Positions 8,007-14,822 of a DNA stretch of 16,070 bases are shown in pieces. Under the pieces are notes generated by a model. The model had not been told where the DNA came from. It did no database searches and was given only the letters and a program-made list of their open reading frames with translations. The DNA comes from Pseudomonadota bacterium (lineage in GTDB: Bacteria; Pseudomonadota; Gammaproteobacteria; Xanthomonadales; Xanthomonadaceae): assembly GCA_023393895.1 (NCBI GenBank), contig JAEXBT010000107.1:1-16070 (forward strand), written 5' to 3'. Every line of letters starts with the position of its first letter. Positions within the stretch are counted from its first letter, which is position 1. Position numbers and translations under genes: made by a program.

Positions 8007-10043
8007 ATGCTCGCACGCATCCTACGCCCGTGGCTGCTGCTGTTGCCGGTGCTGGCCTGCACGCCGGCCTGGGCGCGCTCGGCCAACGCAAGTATCGCGC
8101 GGGTGGTGACGCCGGTGGCGACCATGGAAGGCGTGCGCGTGCGACTGGACTGGCCGGCACAGGCGCGGCAGGGGCAGCTTGTCCTGCGGGCACGACGCGT
8201 CCAGGCGGCCGATCTCGGCTATCGATTCGATGACCTCACCTGGCGTTGCCCGTTGCGGCGGCTTCCGCGCGAAGGCTGGCAATGCGAGGGCACGGTGCAG
8301 GCGCCGGGCACCGCACCGATGCGGCTGGCGCTGCGTTTCGATGATGCCGGCACCGACGCCAGCCTGCAGCAGGGCGCGGCGCGCCTGGCCTTGCAACGTC
8401 GCGGCGGCACGCCCGATCTGACCCGTATCGATCTCGCCCGAGTGCCGGTGCAGTGGGCGCAGGCGCTGGCAAGGCAGGCCTGGCCGAACGGTCGTTTCAC
8501 CCAGGGCCGGCTAGAGGGGCGCCTCGACATCGTCTCCCCGAAGGGGGCGCCGCTGCGCGTGCACGGGCCGTTGGCGCTCATCGGCGCAGCCCTGCAATCG
8601 GCCGATGGCAGCGTGCTTGCCGAGAACCTGGATGCCCGCTTCGACATCGATTACCGGACGCGCCAGGGAACCTCGCAGCTGGCGCTGGACGGCCAGCTGT
8701 CAGGCGAAGCGCTGTTCGGCGAGACCTACCTCGGCCTGGGGGGCGCGCCGGTGCAGTTGACGCTGCGTGGTGAAAAGACGCCGGGCAGTGGCTGGCGGCT
8801 GCCGCGGATCCACTGGCGCGATGGTGCGACGCTCGCCGCGCAGGGCAGTGCGGCCTTCGGCAACGATGCGCGCCTGTCCGCGCTCGACATCGCCTTCGAG
8901 AGCGGCGATGCCAGCGGCCTGCGCGATCGCTACCTGAGCGCCTTCCTCGGAAAGTTCGGCATGGGCGATGTCGAACTCTCAGGCGGCGCCAGCGGCCGCA
9001 TCGCCTACGCCGAGGGGCGCCTGCAGCGCGCCGATGCCAGTCTGCACGGGGTCGACATCAACGATCCGCGCGCGCGTTTCTCGTTGCGCGGCCTGGCCGG
9101 CACGCTGGCGTTCTCGGGTGGCGCGGCGATCGACTCGGAGCTGCGCTGGCAGCAGGCACGGATGTACGGGCTCGATTTCGGCGCGACGCGGCTGCCGTTC
9201 CGCAGTGGTGAGGGCGTGCTGGCCCTGCAGCGCAACGCGCAGATCCCGCTGTTCGGCGGGCAGGTCGACATCCACGACCTGCGCATCGTTCCTCCGAAGG
9301 CCGGAGCGGGCCTGGAGATGACCTTCGGCCTCGCGTTGGACGCGGTGGACCTGGGCGAAATGGCCAAGGCCTTCGGCCTGCCCGAGTTCCAGGGCCAGCT
9401 ACATGGTGAGATCCCGCGCGCGCGCTACGCCAACGACATGCTCACCTTCGACGGCGGACTGTCGCTCGGGATCTTCGAGGGCGCGATGCAGATCACCAAC
9501 CTGGCGATGGAGCGCCCGTTCGGCACCGCGCCGACGCTCAGCGCCGACATCGACTTCAACGACATCGACCTGCTGCGTCTGACCGAGGTGTTCGACTTCG
9601 GCAGCATCAGCGGCAAGCTCGATGGCCATATCCACCAGCTCCGCCTCGTCGACTGGACCCCGGTGCGCTTCGATGCGGCGCTGGTGACCGACCGCAAGCC
9701 GGGCGTGCGCCAGCGGATCAGCCAGCGCGCCGTCCAGAACATCTCCAGCGTCGGTGATGCCAGCTTCGTCTCCAGCCTGCAGGGCCAGCTGATCGGCCTG
9801 TTCGACGATTTCGGCTACAGCCGGCTGGGCATCCGCTGCCAGCTGAACAATGAGGTCTGCCTGATGGGCGGCCTCGACGACATGCACACCCCGCGTTCAG
9901 ATTCGTCCGGTTTTACTATCGTCGAAGGGGCCGGCCTGCCGCGCCTGACCGTCGTCGGCTACAACCGCCTCGTGGACTGGCCCACGCTGGTGGAGCGGCT
10001 GAAGGCGGTCGGCCAAGGCGAGGTCAAGCCGGTCATCGACTAG
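8007..10043 (+). CDS. YdbH-like intermembrane phospholipid transport protein
   Basis: The 678-residue protein begins with a hydrophobic export segment (about 5-20, RPWLLLLPVLACTPAWA) and continues as repeated beta-rich strands with amphipathic alternation, as in AsmA-like proteins. The C-terminal half, with FGGQVDIHDLRI, GKLDGHIHQLRL and QRAVQNISSVG (near residue 573), then GYNRLVDW, resembles the YdbH family. E. coli YdbH, with TamB and YhdP, moves phospholipids to the outer membrane through a hydrophobic groove. E. coli YdbH has about 880 residues, so this one is shorter. The next gene encodes a YdbL/YnbE-like protein, which strongly supports the call. The N-terminus could be an anchor, a cleaved peptide (AWA) or a poor lipobox (VLAC, Cys18). 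A Cys pair at 611 and 618 may form a disulfide. No ribosome site precedes ATG 8007. Confidence 0.75.
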   Translation: MLARILRPWLLLLPVLACTPAWARSANASIARVVTPVATMEGVRVRLDWPAQARQGQLVLRARRVQAADLGYRFDDLTWRCPLRRLPREGWQCEGTVQAPGTAPMRLALRFDDAGTDASLQQGAARLALQRRGGTPDLTRIDLARVPVQWAQALARQAWPNGRFTQGRLEGRLDIVSPKGAPLRVHGPLALIGAALQSADGSVLAENLDARFDIDYRTRQGTSQLALDGQLSGEALFGETYLGLGGAPVQLTLRGEKTPGSGWRLPRIHWRDGATLAAQGSAAFGNDARLSALDIAFESGDASGLRDRYLSAFLGKFGMGDVELSGGASGRIAYAEGRLQRADASLHGVDINDPRARFSLRGLAGTLAFSGGAAIDSELRWQQARMYGLDFGATRLPFRSGEGVLALQRNAQIPLFGGQVDIHDLRIVPPKAGAGLEMTFGLALDAVDLGEMAKAFGLPEFQGQLHGEIPRARYANDMLTFDGGLSLGIFEGAMQITNLAMERPFGTAPTLSADIDFNDIDLLRLTEVFDFGSISGKLDGHIHQLRLVDWTPVRFDAALVTDRKPGVRQRISQRAVQNISSVGDASFVSSLQGQLIGLFDDFGYSRLGIRCQLNNEVCLMGGLDDMHTPRSDSSGFTIVEGAGLPRLTVVGYNRLVDWPTLVERLKAVGQGEVKPVID

Positions 10044-10060
10044 CCATCAGGAGAGGAATC

Positions 10061-10654
10061 ATGGCGATGAAACACTGGATGCCGTTGCCCGCCGCGCTCG
10101 CGCTGGCGGCCTGCGTCACCATCAACGTGTACTTCCCGGCCGCCGAGGCCAAGGAAGCGGCGAAGGAGTTCGTCGAGAAGGTGATCGGCGAGGACGGCAA
10201 GCCCATCGAGCAACCCGGCAAGGGCGCGGGCATGGCGATGCTGGAGCGCCGCGTCGACCTGTGGTCGCTGGTCGGCGTGGGCAGCGCCTACGCACAGGCC
10301 AGGCCCGACATCACCATAAACACTCCGGCGATCCGCGCGATCCAGGCCAAGATGCAGCAGCGCTTCGACGGCACGCTCCGCGGGGGCTTCGATGCCGGCG
10401 CGCTCGGGTTCAGCGGCGATGGCCTGGTGGTGGTGCGCGACGCATCCAAGCTGCCGCTGAAGGATCGCGTGGCGATCAACAACGCCGTGGCCGACGACAA
10501 TCGCGACCGCAAGGCGCTCTATCGCGAGGTCGCGGTCGCCAACGGGCATCCCGAGTGGGAAGCGCAGATCCGCGACGTGTTCGCCAGGCAGTGGGTGGAA
10601 AGCGCCCGCAGCGGCTGGTGGTACCAGTCCGGCGGCAGCTGGAAGCAGAAGTGA
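10061..10654 (+). CDS. DUF1318 lipoprotein, apparent YnbE-YdbL fusion
   Basis: This 197-residue protein starts with a lipoprotein signal (lipobox LAAC, Cys18) followed by a beta-strand VTINVYFP, like the small outer-membrane lipoprotein YnbE. After a linker, residues 65-80 look like a decayed second signal peptide (DLWSLVGVG then SAYAQA). The rest (about 81-197) matches the YdbL/DUF1318 pattern: RAIQAKMQQRF, then DRVAINNAVADDNRDRKALY and a Trp-rich end (SGWWYQSGGSW). In E. coli, YnbE bridges YdbH to the outer membrane and YdbL is a separate periplasmic helper. Here both appear in one chain, 17 bases after the YdbH-like gene. The start has a strong AGGAGAGG at 10049-10056. The DUF1318 call is firm; the fusion reading is inference. 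Confidence 0.8.
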   Translation: MAMKHWMPLPAALALAACVTINVYFPAAEAKEAAKEFVEKVIGEDGKPIEQPGKGAGMAMLERRVDLWSLVGVGSAYAQARPDITINTPAIRAIQAKMQQRFDGTLRGGFDAGALGFSGDGLVVVRDASKLPLKDRVAINNAVADDNRDRKALYREVAVANGHPEWEAQIRDVFARQWVESARSGWWYQSGGSWKQK

Positions 10655-10665
10655 GGAGGGTTCCG

Positions 10666-11031
10666 ATGATGTTTCGTTCTGCAATCGCGACGGTGGCTCT
10701 GGCAGCGGCTGTTGTTTCCGCGCCGGCCGTGTACGCGCAGTCCGGCGACACCGGTGAGCGGGCCAGCCAGTGTTTCGTGCTCTACAAGATGGCCGCGGCC
10801 TCGCCGGCAAATGCCGCGCACCGGACCGATATCGAGCGCCTTGGCCAGCTGATGGCGCGCACCATGCAGGACAGCCAGGTGAGCAAGAAGCAGTTCGACG
10901 GCTGGACCGGTGAACTGCTGGCGCGCATCGGAGCGAAAGACAAGGTGAACCCGGGCGTGCTGGCGAAGGAGCGCGACGCCTGCAACGCGTTCGCCAAGGC
11001 CCGCTATACGCACTACGCGGCGAAGAAGTAG
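10666..11031 (+). CDS. Small exported two-cysteine protein, unknown function
   Basis: I do not recognise this 121-residue protein. It has a clear signal peptide (residues 1-24, cleavage after AVYA) and a mature part of about 97 residues that looks mostly helical. The mature part has exactly two cysteines, Cys36 (ASQCFVLYKM) and Cys106 (RDACNAFAKA), positioned to form a disulfide joining its two ends. ATG 10666 follows GAGGAGGG at 10653-10660, one of the best ribosome sites in the window; ATG 10669 is next to it. It is 11 bases after the YdbL-like gene, so it is almost certainly in the same operon and may assist the YdbH-type system, but that is guilt by association. A terminator-like hairpin follows. 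Confidence 0.8.
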   Translation: MMFRSAIATVALAAAVVSAPAVYAQSGDTGERASQCFVLYKMAAASPANAAHRTDIERLGQLMARTMQDSQVSKKQFDGWTGELLARIGAKDKVNPGVLAKERDACNAFAKARYTHYAAKK

Positions 11032-11052
11032 GTCTCGCGAACAGCGGTCCGC

Positions 11053-11088
11053 GGAAGGGCGTGCCAGAATGGCCGCCCTTCTTCGTTT
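11053..11088 (+). terminator. Probable terminator of the YdbH-YdbL operon
   Basis: Arms GAAGGGCG (11054-11061) plus GCCA (11063-11066) pair with TGGC plus CGCCCTTC (11070-11081). This gives 12 pairs with one bulged T (11062) and a GAA loop, and a G-T pair can extend the base. The T-rich TTCGTTT follows at 11082-11088. It begins 22 bases after the preceding stop, where a terminator is expected. The T tract is interrupted, so termination may be partial. Confidence 0.6.
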
Positions 11089-11099
11089 GAGCCCGCGCC

Positions 11100-12431
11100 T
11101 TGGCCCGCATCGACACCACGCCGTTCCCGGTCCGCATCCTCGACCTCAGCCATGACGGCCGCGGCGTAGCGCGGCGCGAGGGTGGGGCGGGTGACGGCAA
11201 GACCGTGTTCGTCGCTGGCGCCCTGCCGGGCGAGACGGTGATGGCGCAGCAGACCGCGCGTTCGCGCAGTTTCGACGAGGCGCGCACGCTGGAAGTGATG
11301 GAAAGCTCGCCGGAGCGGGTCACGCCTCGCTGTCCGCATTTCGGCGTCTGCGGCGGCTGCGTGCTGCAGCATCTGGCCGAGGACCGGCAGATCCTCGCCA
11401 AGGAGCGTGTCCTGCGCGAGAACCTGGAGCGCATCGGCCATGTCGTCGCCGCCCACTGGCTGTCGCCGCTGGTCGATGCCGCCTGGGGCTATCGGCGCAA
11501 GGGCCGGCTGTCGGTGCGTCGGGTCGAGAAGAAGGACAAGACGCTGGTCGGTTTCCGCGAGCAGGATCCGCGCTTCGTCGCAGATCTCCGCGAATGCCAC
11601 ACGGTATTGCCCGCGATCGGGACCAAGATCGCGGCCCTCTCGGCGCTGGTCGATTCGATGCAGGCACGGCGGGTGATCCCGCAGATCGAATTCATCGCCG
11701 GCGACGAGGCGATCGCGCTGGTGTTCCGCCACCTCGAAGCCCTGTCCGAAGGCGACCTCGACAAGCTGCGTGCGTTCGGCGGCGAACACGGTTTCGCCAT
11801 CTTCCTGCAGCCCAAGGGCATCGATTCGGTGCACCTGATCGAGGGTGCGGTGCCGCCGAAGCTGGCATTCCGCCTGCTGCAGTGGGACGTGGAACTGCAG
11901 TTCCGCCCGCTCGATTTCATCCAGGTCAACGCCGGGCTCAACCAGAAGATGATCGCGCGGGCACTTGAGCTGCTCGACGTGCAGCCGGGCGAACGCGTGC
12001 TCGACCTGTTCTGCGGCCTCGGCAACTTCACCCTGCCGCTGGCGCGGGTCGCCGGCGAAGTGGTGGGCGTGGAAGGCGATGCCGGCCTGGTGGCCCGGGC
12101 GCGCGAGAACGCCGCGCACAACGGCATCGGCAATGCGGAGTTCCACATGGCCGACCTCGCGACCGACCTGCGTGGCGAACGCTGGTTCCGCCGCGGCTTC
12201 GACAAGCTGTTGCTGGACCCGGCCCGCGCCGGTGCGATCGAGGTGCTGAAACAGCTGCCGCTGGAGGGCTTGCGCCGGATCGTCTACGTCAGTTGCCATC
12301 CCGGCTCGCTGGCGCGTGATGCCGGCTATCTGGTCAACGAGCGCGGCTGGAAGCTGGCAAGTGCCGGCGTGATGGACATGTTCCCGCATACCGCGCATGT
12401 GGAATCGATCGCGGTCTTCGAAAAGGATTGA
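11100..12431 (+). CDS. rlmD: 23S rRNA (uracil-1939-C5) methyltransferase RlmD
   Basis: RlmD (RumA) uses S-adenosylmethionine to make m5U at position 1939 of 23S rRNA. The protein has 443 residues. An N-terminal TRAM-like beta domain (about 8-70) precedes the 4Fe-4S ligands Cys78, Cys84, Cys87 (CPHFGVCGGC) and Cys166 (RECHTV), spaced as in E. coli RumA. The SAM motif VLDLFCGLGNFTLPLA is at about 300-315. The catalytic nucleophile is Cys399 in YVSCHPGSLARD. It starts at TTG 11100: an in-frame stop at 11088-11090 excludes anything further upstream, and no ATG gives a family-like N-terminus. No ribosome site is clear. It sits behind a terminator-like hairpin, so a separate promoter is likely. The CYTH gene follows after 3 bases. 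Confidence 0.95.
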   Translation: MARIDTTPFPVRILDLSHDGRGVARREGGAGDGKTVFVAGALPGETVMAQQTARSRSFDEARTLEVMESSPERVTPRCPHFGVCGGCVLQHLAEDRQILAKERVLRENLERIGHVVAAHWLSPLVDAAWGYRRKGRLSVRRVEKKDKTLVGFREQDPRFVADLRECHTVLPAIGTKIAALSALVDSMQARRVIPQIEFIAGDEAIALVFRHLEALSEGDLDKLRAFGGEHGFAIFLQPKGIDSVHLIEGAVPPKLAFRLLQWDVELQFRPLDFIQVNAGLNQKMIARALELLDVQPGERVLDLFCGLGNFTLPLARVAGEVVGVEGDAGLVARARENAAHNGIGNAEFHMADLATDLRGERWFRRGFDKLLLDPARAGAIEVLKQLPLEGLRRIVYVSCHPGSLARDAGYLVNERGWKLASAGVMDMFPHTAHVESIAVFEKD

Positions 12432-12434
12432 ACG

Positions 12435-12953
12435 ATGGGCATCGAGATCGAGCGCAAGTTCGTGCCGGCCAATGACGACTGGCGCGCGCGGGTGAGCCGC
12501 AGCATCGACATGGCGCAGGGCTATCTCAACGACGCGGCCTCGGTGAACAGCGGCGTGCAGAACAGCTCGGTGCGCGTGCGCATCGAGGGCGACGAGGCGC
12601 GGTTGAACATCAAGTCGCGCGAGATGGGCGCGCGGCGCCAAGAGTTCGATTACCCGATCCCGCTTGAGGACGCGCATGCGCTGATTGCCCTGTGCGTCGG
12701 CGCAGTGGTGGCCAAGCGCCGCCATTACGTCGAGCACGCCGGCCACCTGTGGGAGATCGACGAATTCTCCGGTGACAACGCCGGACTGGTGGTGGCCGAG
12801 GTGGAACTGGCACGGGAAGACGAGGCGATCGATCTGCCGACGTGGATCGGCGCGGAAGTCACCCACCTGCCGCGCTACTACAACCTCAACCTGGGCGACC
12901 ACCCGTACGCACGCTGGACGCCCGAGGAACGCACGCCGGTTGCAAACGACTGA
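12435..12953 (+). CDS. CYTH-domain (triphosphate tunnel) protein
   Basis: This 172-residue single-domain CYTH protein belongs to the triphosphate tunnel metalloenzymes, which include inorganic triphosphatases, thiamine triphosphatase and class IV adenylate cyclase. The hallmark ExExK is Glu4-Glu6-Lys8 (EIERKF). Other tunnel residues are visible: Arg47 and Arg49 (SVRVRI), Lys60 (NIKSRE), Lys94-Arg96 (KRRHYV), Asp109-Glu110 (WEIDEF) and Glu122/Glu124 (AEVEL). No CHAD domain is attached. Bacterial proteins of this size, such as the Nitrosomonas europaea example, hydrolyse inorganic triphosphate, so that is the likeliest activity, but the substrate cannot be read from sequence. It starts 3 bases after rlmD with AAGGA at 12422-12426, implying co-transcription and probably translational coupling. 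Confidence 0.9.
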   Translation: MGIEIERKFVPANDDWRARVSRSIDMAQGYLNDAASVNSGVQNSSVRVRIEGDEARLNIKSREMGARRQEFDYPIPLEDAHALIALCVGAVVAKRRHYVEHAGHLWEIDEFSGDNAGLVVAEVELAREDEAIDLPTWIGAEVTHLPRYYNLNLGDHPYARWTPEERTPVAND

Positions 12954-12974
12954 GCGCGCCCGCATCTTGCAGGA

Positions 12975-13682
12975 ATGAACGCGAAACCCCTGCGCATCGA
13001 CATCTGGTCCGACCTGGTCTGCCCATGGTGCTGGATCGGCAAGCATCGGCTCGCCACCGCGCTCGAGGGCATGGGCCCAGTCGACATCCACTGGCACACG
13101 TTCCTGCTCGACCCGGACGCGGACACCACGCCGGTGCCCTTACGCGAGGCCTATGAACGCAAGTTCGGCGGGCCCGAACAGGTGGCGCGCATCCTTGCTC
13201 AGACGCAATCGACCGCCAATGCCGAAGGCCTGCCGATGGATTTCGACCGTGGTCAGGTACGCGTTTCGACGCGCGATGCGCACCGGGTGATGCTGTTGGC
13301 CGCGGCCGAAGGCGATGCGCAGGCGGTGGGCGAGGCCCTGTTCCGCGCGCACTTCGAGCATGGCCGCAACCTGGCCGACCCGGAAGTGCTGGCCGCTGCC
13401 GCGGAAGCCGGTGGTCTTTCGCGCGAGCGGGTGCTGGCGATGCTGGCAGGCGATGAATTCCAACGCGAACTCGAGGCTGTCTTCGTGCAGGCGCAGCGCA
13501 TCGGCATCCGCGCGGTGCCCACCTTCGTGATCGACGGCCAGCTGGCGGTGCAGGGTGCGCAACCCGCCGAGGCCTTCCGCTCTGCCTTCGCACAGATTGG
13601 CCACCTGCCGGCGGCAGCGGTGGATGCGGATGGAAGCGACGGCAATGGCACGGCCTGCGGCCCGGATGGCTGCGCGGTCTGA
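12975..13682 (+). CDS. FrnE-like DsbA-family oxidoreductase
   Basis: This 235-residue thioredoxin-fold protein of the DsbA/FrnE group has no signal peptide, so it is probably a cytoplasmic disulfide isomerase or oxidoreductase. The active site is Cys16-Pro-Trp-Cys19 (DLVCPWCW). The cis-proline is Pro182 (RAVPTFVI). A helical insertion lies between (about 55-160). The C-terminus holds a second pair, Cys228 and Cys233, as C-GPDG-C, two residues from the end. FrnE of Deinococcus radiodurans has a C-terminal CX4C pair that assists the CXXC site, so the arrangement here is meaningful. The ribosome site is poor, as AGGA abuts the ATG. It follows the CYTH gene by 21 bases. Confidence 0.92.
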   Translation: MNAKPLRIDIWSDLVCPWCWIGKHRLATALEGMGPVDIHWHTFLLDPDADTTPVPLREAYERKFGGPEQVARILAQTQSTANAEGLPMDFDRGQVRVSTRDAHRVMLLAAAEGDAQAVGEALFRAHFEHGRNLADPEVLAAAAEAGGLSRERVLAMLAGDEFQRELEAVFVQAQRIGIRAVPTFVIDGQLAVQGAQPAEAFRSAFAQIGHLPAAAVDADGSDGNGTACGPDGCAV

Positions 13683-13724
13683 ACCGGCAGCCCACGCGGA
13701 TTCGCGACGCCGCGCGGCATCGGC

Positions 13725-13730
13725 GACAAT
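13725..13730 (+). promoter_or_regulatory. -10-like box upstream of nagZ
   Basis: GACAAT lies 39 bases before the nagZ ATG at 13770, in the 87-base gap after the frnE-like gene. It belongs to the same family of A+T-rich boxes followed by short C/G runs seen ahead of lepA and era. No -35 is obvious. It would drive nagZ-hpt-mtnP. Inference from sequence alone. Confidence 0.35.
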
Positions 13731-13769
13731 GGCCACATCGCCGGCATGGACCGGCAACCGGAGTGTTCC

Positions 13770-14822
13770 ATGCTGGTCATCGGCATCAGTGGCACCGAAC
13801 TCAGCGCGGCCGAGCGTGAATGGCTGCAGCACGATGCCTGTGCGGGCGTCATCCTGTTCCGCCGCAACTTTGCCAGCCGCGCGCAGGTGGCCGAGTTGTC
13901 ACAGTCGATCCGCGAGGCCGCGCGTTTCCCGCAGCTGATCTGCGTGGACCAGGAAGGTGGTCGTGTGCAGCGGTTCCGCGAGGGCTACAGCGACCTGCCG
14001 CCGCTGGAAGGCTTCGACACGCTGTACCGGCGTGACCGTGACGCCGCACTCGAGCTGGCGCGCGAACACGCCTGGCTGATGGCGAGCGAGATCCGCGCCA
14101 CCGGTGTCGATCTCAGCTTCGCGCCGGTGGTGGACCTGGGCCGTGGCAACAAGGCGATCGGCAACCGCGCGTTCTCCGCCGATCCGCAGGTGGTCGCCGA
14201 CTTCACCCGTGCCTATGTCCATGGGATGCACGATGCCGACATGGCGGCCACCCTCAAGCATTTCCCCGGCCACGGTTCGGTGCTTGAGGACACCCATTTC
14301 GATGACGCGATCGATGACCGTCCGCTGGAGGACATCCGTGCGCTCGATCTGCTTCCGTTCGCGGCCGGCATCGAGGCAGGTGCGGATGCGGTGATGATGG
14401 CGCACGTGATCTATCCCCAGGTGGCGCCGGAACCGGCCGGCTACTCCAGGCGCTGGATCGAGGACATCCTGCGCGGCGAGATGGGCTTCCGCGGCGTGGT
14501 TTTCTCCGACGACATCGGCATGGCCGCGGCGTTCTCCGCGGGCGGCATCAAGTCACGCATCGATGCGCACCTGGATGCCGGCTGCGACGTGGTGCTGGTC
14601 TGCCATCCGGAGCTGGTGCCCGAGTCGCTGGCTGCGGTCGAGGGCCGCGAATTCAACACGCTGGCGCTGACCGGCCTGATCGGGCAGGGCCCGCTCGGCT
14701 GGGACGCGCTGATCGCCGACGAACGCCACGGCCACGCCAAGCACACGCTGGCGCAAGAGCTGGGCGGCATCGCCACTTCCGCGCTGCATTCGGGCGCCGC
14801 CACCTCGGGGAACATCGCATGA
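13770..14822 (+). CDS. nagZ: Beta-N-acetylhexosaminidase NagZ
   Basis: NagZ is a cytoplasmic glycoside hydrolase family 3 enzyme that removes N-acetylglucosamine from anhydro-muropeptides during peptidoglycan recycling, and so affects AmpC beta-lactamase induction where that system exists. From ATG 13770 it is 350 residues. Family motifs are VDQEGGRVQRFREGY, KHFPGHG (163-169), the catalytic loop Asp174-Thr-His176 (EDTHFD) and the nucleophile Asp247 in FSDDIGM. Its N-terminus MLVIGISGTEL matches NagZ starts. GGAG at 13760-13763 with six-base spacing supports 13770 over the ATG at 13746. The stop overlaps the hpt start (ATGA, 14819-14822), so translation is coupled. Confidence 0.95.
   Translation: MLVIGISGTELSAAEREWLQHDACAGVILFRRNFASRAQVAELSQSIREAARFPQLICVDQEGGRVQRFREGYSDLPPLEGFDTLYRRDRDAALELAREHAWLMASEIRATGVDLSFAPVVDLGRGNKAIGNRAFSADPQVVADFTRAYVHGMHDADMAATLKHFPGHGSVLEDTHFDDAIDDRPLEDIRALDLLPFAAGIEAGADAVMMAHVIYPQVAPEPAGYSRRWIEDILRGEMGFRGVVFSDDIGMAAAFSAGGIKSRIDAHLDAGCDVVLVCHPELVPESLAAVEGREFNTLALTGLIGQGPLGWDALIADERHGHAKHTLAQELGGIATSALHSGAATSGNIA

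Noticed and set aside
11065..11070. CAGAAT as a -10 box for rlmD
   Set aside because: It lies in the loop and arm of the terminator-like hairpin and is a weaker match than the boxes at 1807, 5616 and 13725; not listed as a feature.
10040..11434. A 464-codon - strand frame opposite the YdbL-like, two-cysteine and rlmD genes
   Set aside because: Arg/Pro/Ser-rich antisense shadow with no family features; it also crosses the terminator-like hairpin.
11013..13097. A 694-codon open frame on the - strand opposite rlmD, the CYTH gene and the start of the frnE-like gene
   Set aside because: Same antisense artefact; it crosses several genuine genes and has no recognisable motif.
13709..13718. Ten-base palindrome GCCGCGCGGC before nagZ
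   Set aside because: Short and made only of G and C; expected by chance in this composition, with no T tract or repeat partner.
13746..13769. nagZ starting at the ATG at 13746
   Set aside because: The ATG at 13770 has a well-placed GGAG and gives the conserved MLVIGISGTEL start; the extra eight residues do not fit the family.
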